The notes under the pieces: model-generated
Database searches by the model: none
Told to the model about the DNA's origin: nothing
The model's input: only the letters and a program-made list of their open reading frames with translations
In this document: positions 62,496-64,000 of the stretch, piece by piece
Layout of the letters: each line of letters begins with the position of its first letter
Numbering within the stretch: the stretch's first letter is position 1
Origin: Hydractinia symbiolongicarpus
Taxonomy: Eukaryota > Cnidaria > Hydrozoa > Anthoathecata > Hydractiniidae
NCBI RefSeq assembly: GCF_029227915.1
Contig: NC_079880.1
Location: 2,296,001 to 2,360,000 of the forward strand
Length of the DNA stretch: 64,000 bases
Reading direction: 5' to 3'
Made by a program: the position numbers and the translations under genes

Positions 62496-64000
62496 GAGAC
62501 TTGTAGTTTTCAAAAATGTTTTCATTTTTGATGAGACGCTGAATAAAAGAAGTTTAATCGCTGGCAAACGAAAACCGGAAATTTCCCGTAAATCCCGGGC
62601 TTGGCCCGTACAGTCAAAAGTATACAAAGAAAGTACCCAGGGAGTAAACTCATTTCCCGAACGTTTTTTTATATTATCTTTTTACCACTAAACGCATGAG
62701 ACTTGTAGTTTTCAAAAATATTTTCATATTTGATGGGACGCTGAATAAAAGAAGTTTAATCGCCGGCAAACGAAAATCCGCAATTTCCCGTAAATCCCGG
62801 ACTCGGCCCGTATAGTCAAAATTATACAAAGAAAGTACCCAGGGAGTAAACTCATTTCCCGAACGATTTTTTAAATTATTTTTTCACCACTAAAACGCAT
62901 GAGACTTGTAGTTTTCAAAAATGTTTTCATTTTTGATGAGAAGCTTAATGAAAGAGGTTTAATCACCGGCAAACGAAATCCCGCGTTTTTCCGTAAATCC
63001 GGGGCTTGGCCCGTATAGTCGAATGTATACAAAGAAAGTACCCAGGGAGTAAACTCATTTCCCGAACGATTTTTTAAATTTTTTTTTCACCACTAAAACG
63101 CATGAGACTTGTAGTTTTCAAAAATGTTTTCATTTTTGATGAGACGCTTAATGAAAGAGGTTTAATCGCCGGAAAACGAAAACCCGCGATTTCCCGTAAA
63201 TCCCGGGCTTGGCCCGTATAGTCGAATGTATACAAAGAAAGTACCCTGTGAGTAAACTCATTTCCAGAACAATTTTTTAAATTATTTTTTCACCATTAAA
63301 ACGCATAAGACTTGTAGTTTTTAAAAATTTTTTCATTTTTGATGAGACGCTGAATAAAAGAAGTTTAATCGCCGGCAAACGAAAACCCGCGATTTCCCGT
63401 AAATCCTGGACTCAGCCCGTATAGTCAAAAGTATACAAAGAAAGTACCCAGGGAGTAAACTCATTTCCCAAACGATTTTTTAAATTATTATTTCACCACT
63501 AAAACGCATGAGACTTGTAGTTTTCAAAAATGTTTTCATTTTTGATGAGACGCTGAATAAAAGAAGTTTAATCGCTGGCAAACGAAAACCGGAAATTTCC
63601 CGTAAATCCCGGGCTTGGCCCGTACAGTCAAAAGTATACAAAGAAAGTACCCAGGGAGTAAACTCATTTCCCGAACGTTTTTTTATATTATCTTTTTACC
63701 ACTAAACGCATGAGACTTGTAGTTTTCAAAAATATTTTCATATTTGATGGGACGCTGAATAAAAGAAGTTTAATCGCCGGCAAACGAAAATCCGCAATTT
63801 CCCGTAAATCCCGGACTCGGCCCGTATAGTCAAAATTATACAAAGAAAGTGCCCAGGGAGTAAACGCATTTTCCGAACGATTTTTTAAATTATTTTTTCA
63901 CCATTAAAACGCATGAGACTTGTAGTTTTCAAAAATGTTTTCATTTTTGATGAGAAGCTTAATGAAAGAGGTTTAATCGCCGGCAAACGAAATCCCGCGT
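62496..64000 (+). repeat. Tandem HOR duplication: 5 monomers, 1014 bp, second copy cut by window end
   Basis: Anchors are at 62496 and 63510. Both copies begin with a C-like unit carrying the private ATCGCTGGC, ACCGGAAATTTCCCG, CCCGTACAGTC and GAACGTTTTTTTATATT, followed by D and E. Copy 1 ends at 63509 and copy 2 runs off the window. Differences in copy 2 are GTGCCCAGGGAG, AAACGCATTTTCCG and CACCATTAAAACG near 63850-63910. Confidence 0.82.

Larger units (their letters stand above)
7842..64000. repeat. Satellite array, right block (same monomer family)
   Basis: This is the same 202-203 bp repeat in the same orientation, resuming directly after the inserted element and running off the window end. 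There is no gene and no other mobile element across 56 kb. Subtypes are mixed in recurring orders, and several multi-monomer blocks are duplicated in tandem (listed separately). Local variants mark neighbourhoods: CGACAACCCGCG only at about 54.1-58.9 kb, CCAGTAAATCCCGG at about 45.8-51.7 kb, and GGCTAACAAAAAC at about 33.9-37.7 kb. Such clustering is expected when nearby copies are amplified from one another. Confidence 0.97.

Noticed and set aside
1-64000. CRISPR array
   Set aside because: The period is about 202 bp with no short repeat and unique spacer structure. The whole unit is conserved and there are no cas genes.
1-64000. rDNA intergenic spacer or 5S array
   Set aside because: No rRNA-like sequence, no pol III internal promoter and no gene unit between repeats.
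1-64000. Inverted blocks of satellite
   Set aside because: Reading through the window, the anchor GAGACTTG/AAGACTTG is always on the plus strand. No reverse-oriented unit was seen.

Overview
The window is almost entirely one tandem satellite DNA array. A monomer of about 202-203 bp repeats head to tail from base 1 to base 64000, always in the same orientation, giving roughly 313 copies by length. I see no protein-coding gene, tRNA, rRNA, CRISPR array or operon. The short open frames that occur are chance frames inside the repeat and recur only because the repeat recurs. The sequence looks eukaryotic, most likely an animal. The satellite is organised like centromeric or pericentromeric higher-order repeats, and the one inserted element has the target site and ends of the piggyBac superfamily, which is mainly an animal group. 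I cannot name the species.

Layout: 1-7101 is satellite. 7102-7841 is a 740 bp non-autonomous piggyBac-like element (MITE) with perfect 17 bp terminal inverted repeats, a TTAA target duplication and a G/C-rich hairpin near each end. 7842-64000 is satellite again, to the window edge. The element split one monomer cleanly, and the monomer continues on the other side with no loss beyond the duplicated TTAA.

Within the array, monomers fall into recognisable subtypes that I label A to K. They differ at fixed diagnostic positions: a 10 bp deletion, AAGCTT-bearing copies, a CTCAAGAATG variant, a TATATTATC variant and others. The subtypes follow each other in a recurring order, so this is a higher-order repeat (HOR) array rather than a simple monomeric one. 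There is no single HOR length. Local tandem duplications have spacings of 1617, 811, 2614, 1003, 404, 809, 3290, 458, 599, 4034/4237, 3851, 810, 404 and 1014 bp, nearly all whole numbers of monomers. The copies I compared are identical or differ at only a few bases, which points to recent unequal exchange or replication-based amplification. One subfamily also carries a 53 bp partial duplication inside the monomer, seen three times.

Nothing here acts as a gene pathway. The biological content is structural: a dyad-rich, AT-tract-rich repeat of about nucleosome-repeat length, its amplification history, and one transposon insertion that has not been amplified with it inside this window.
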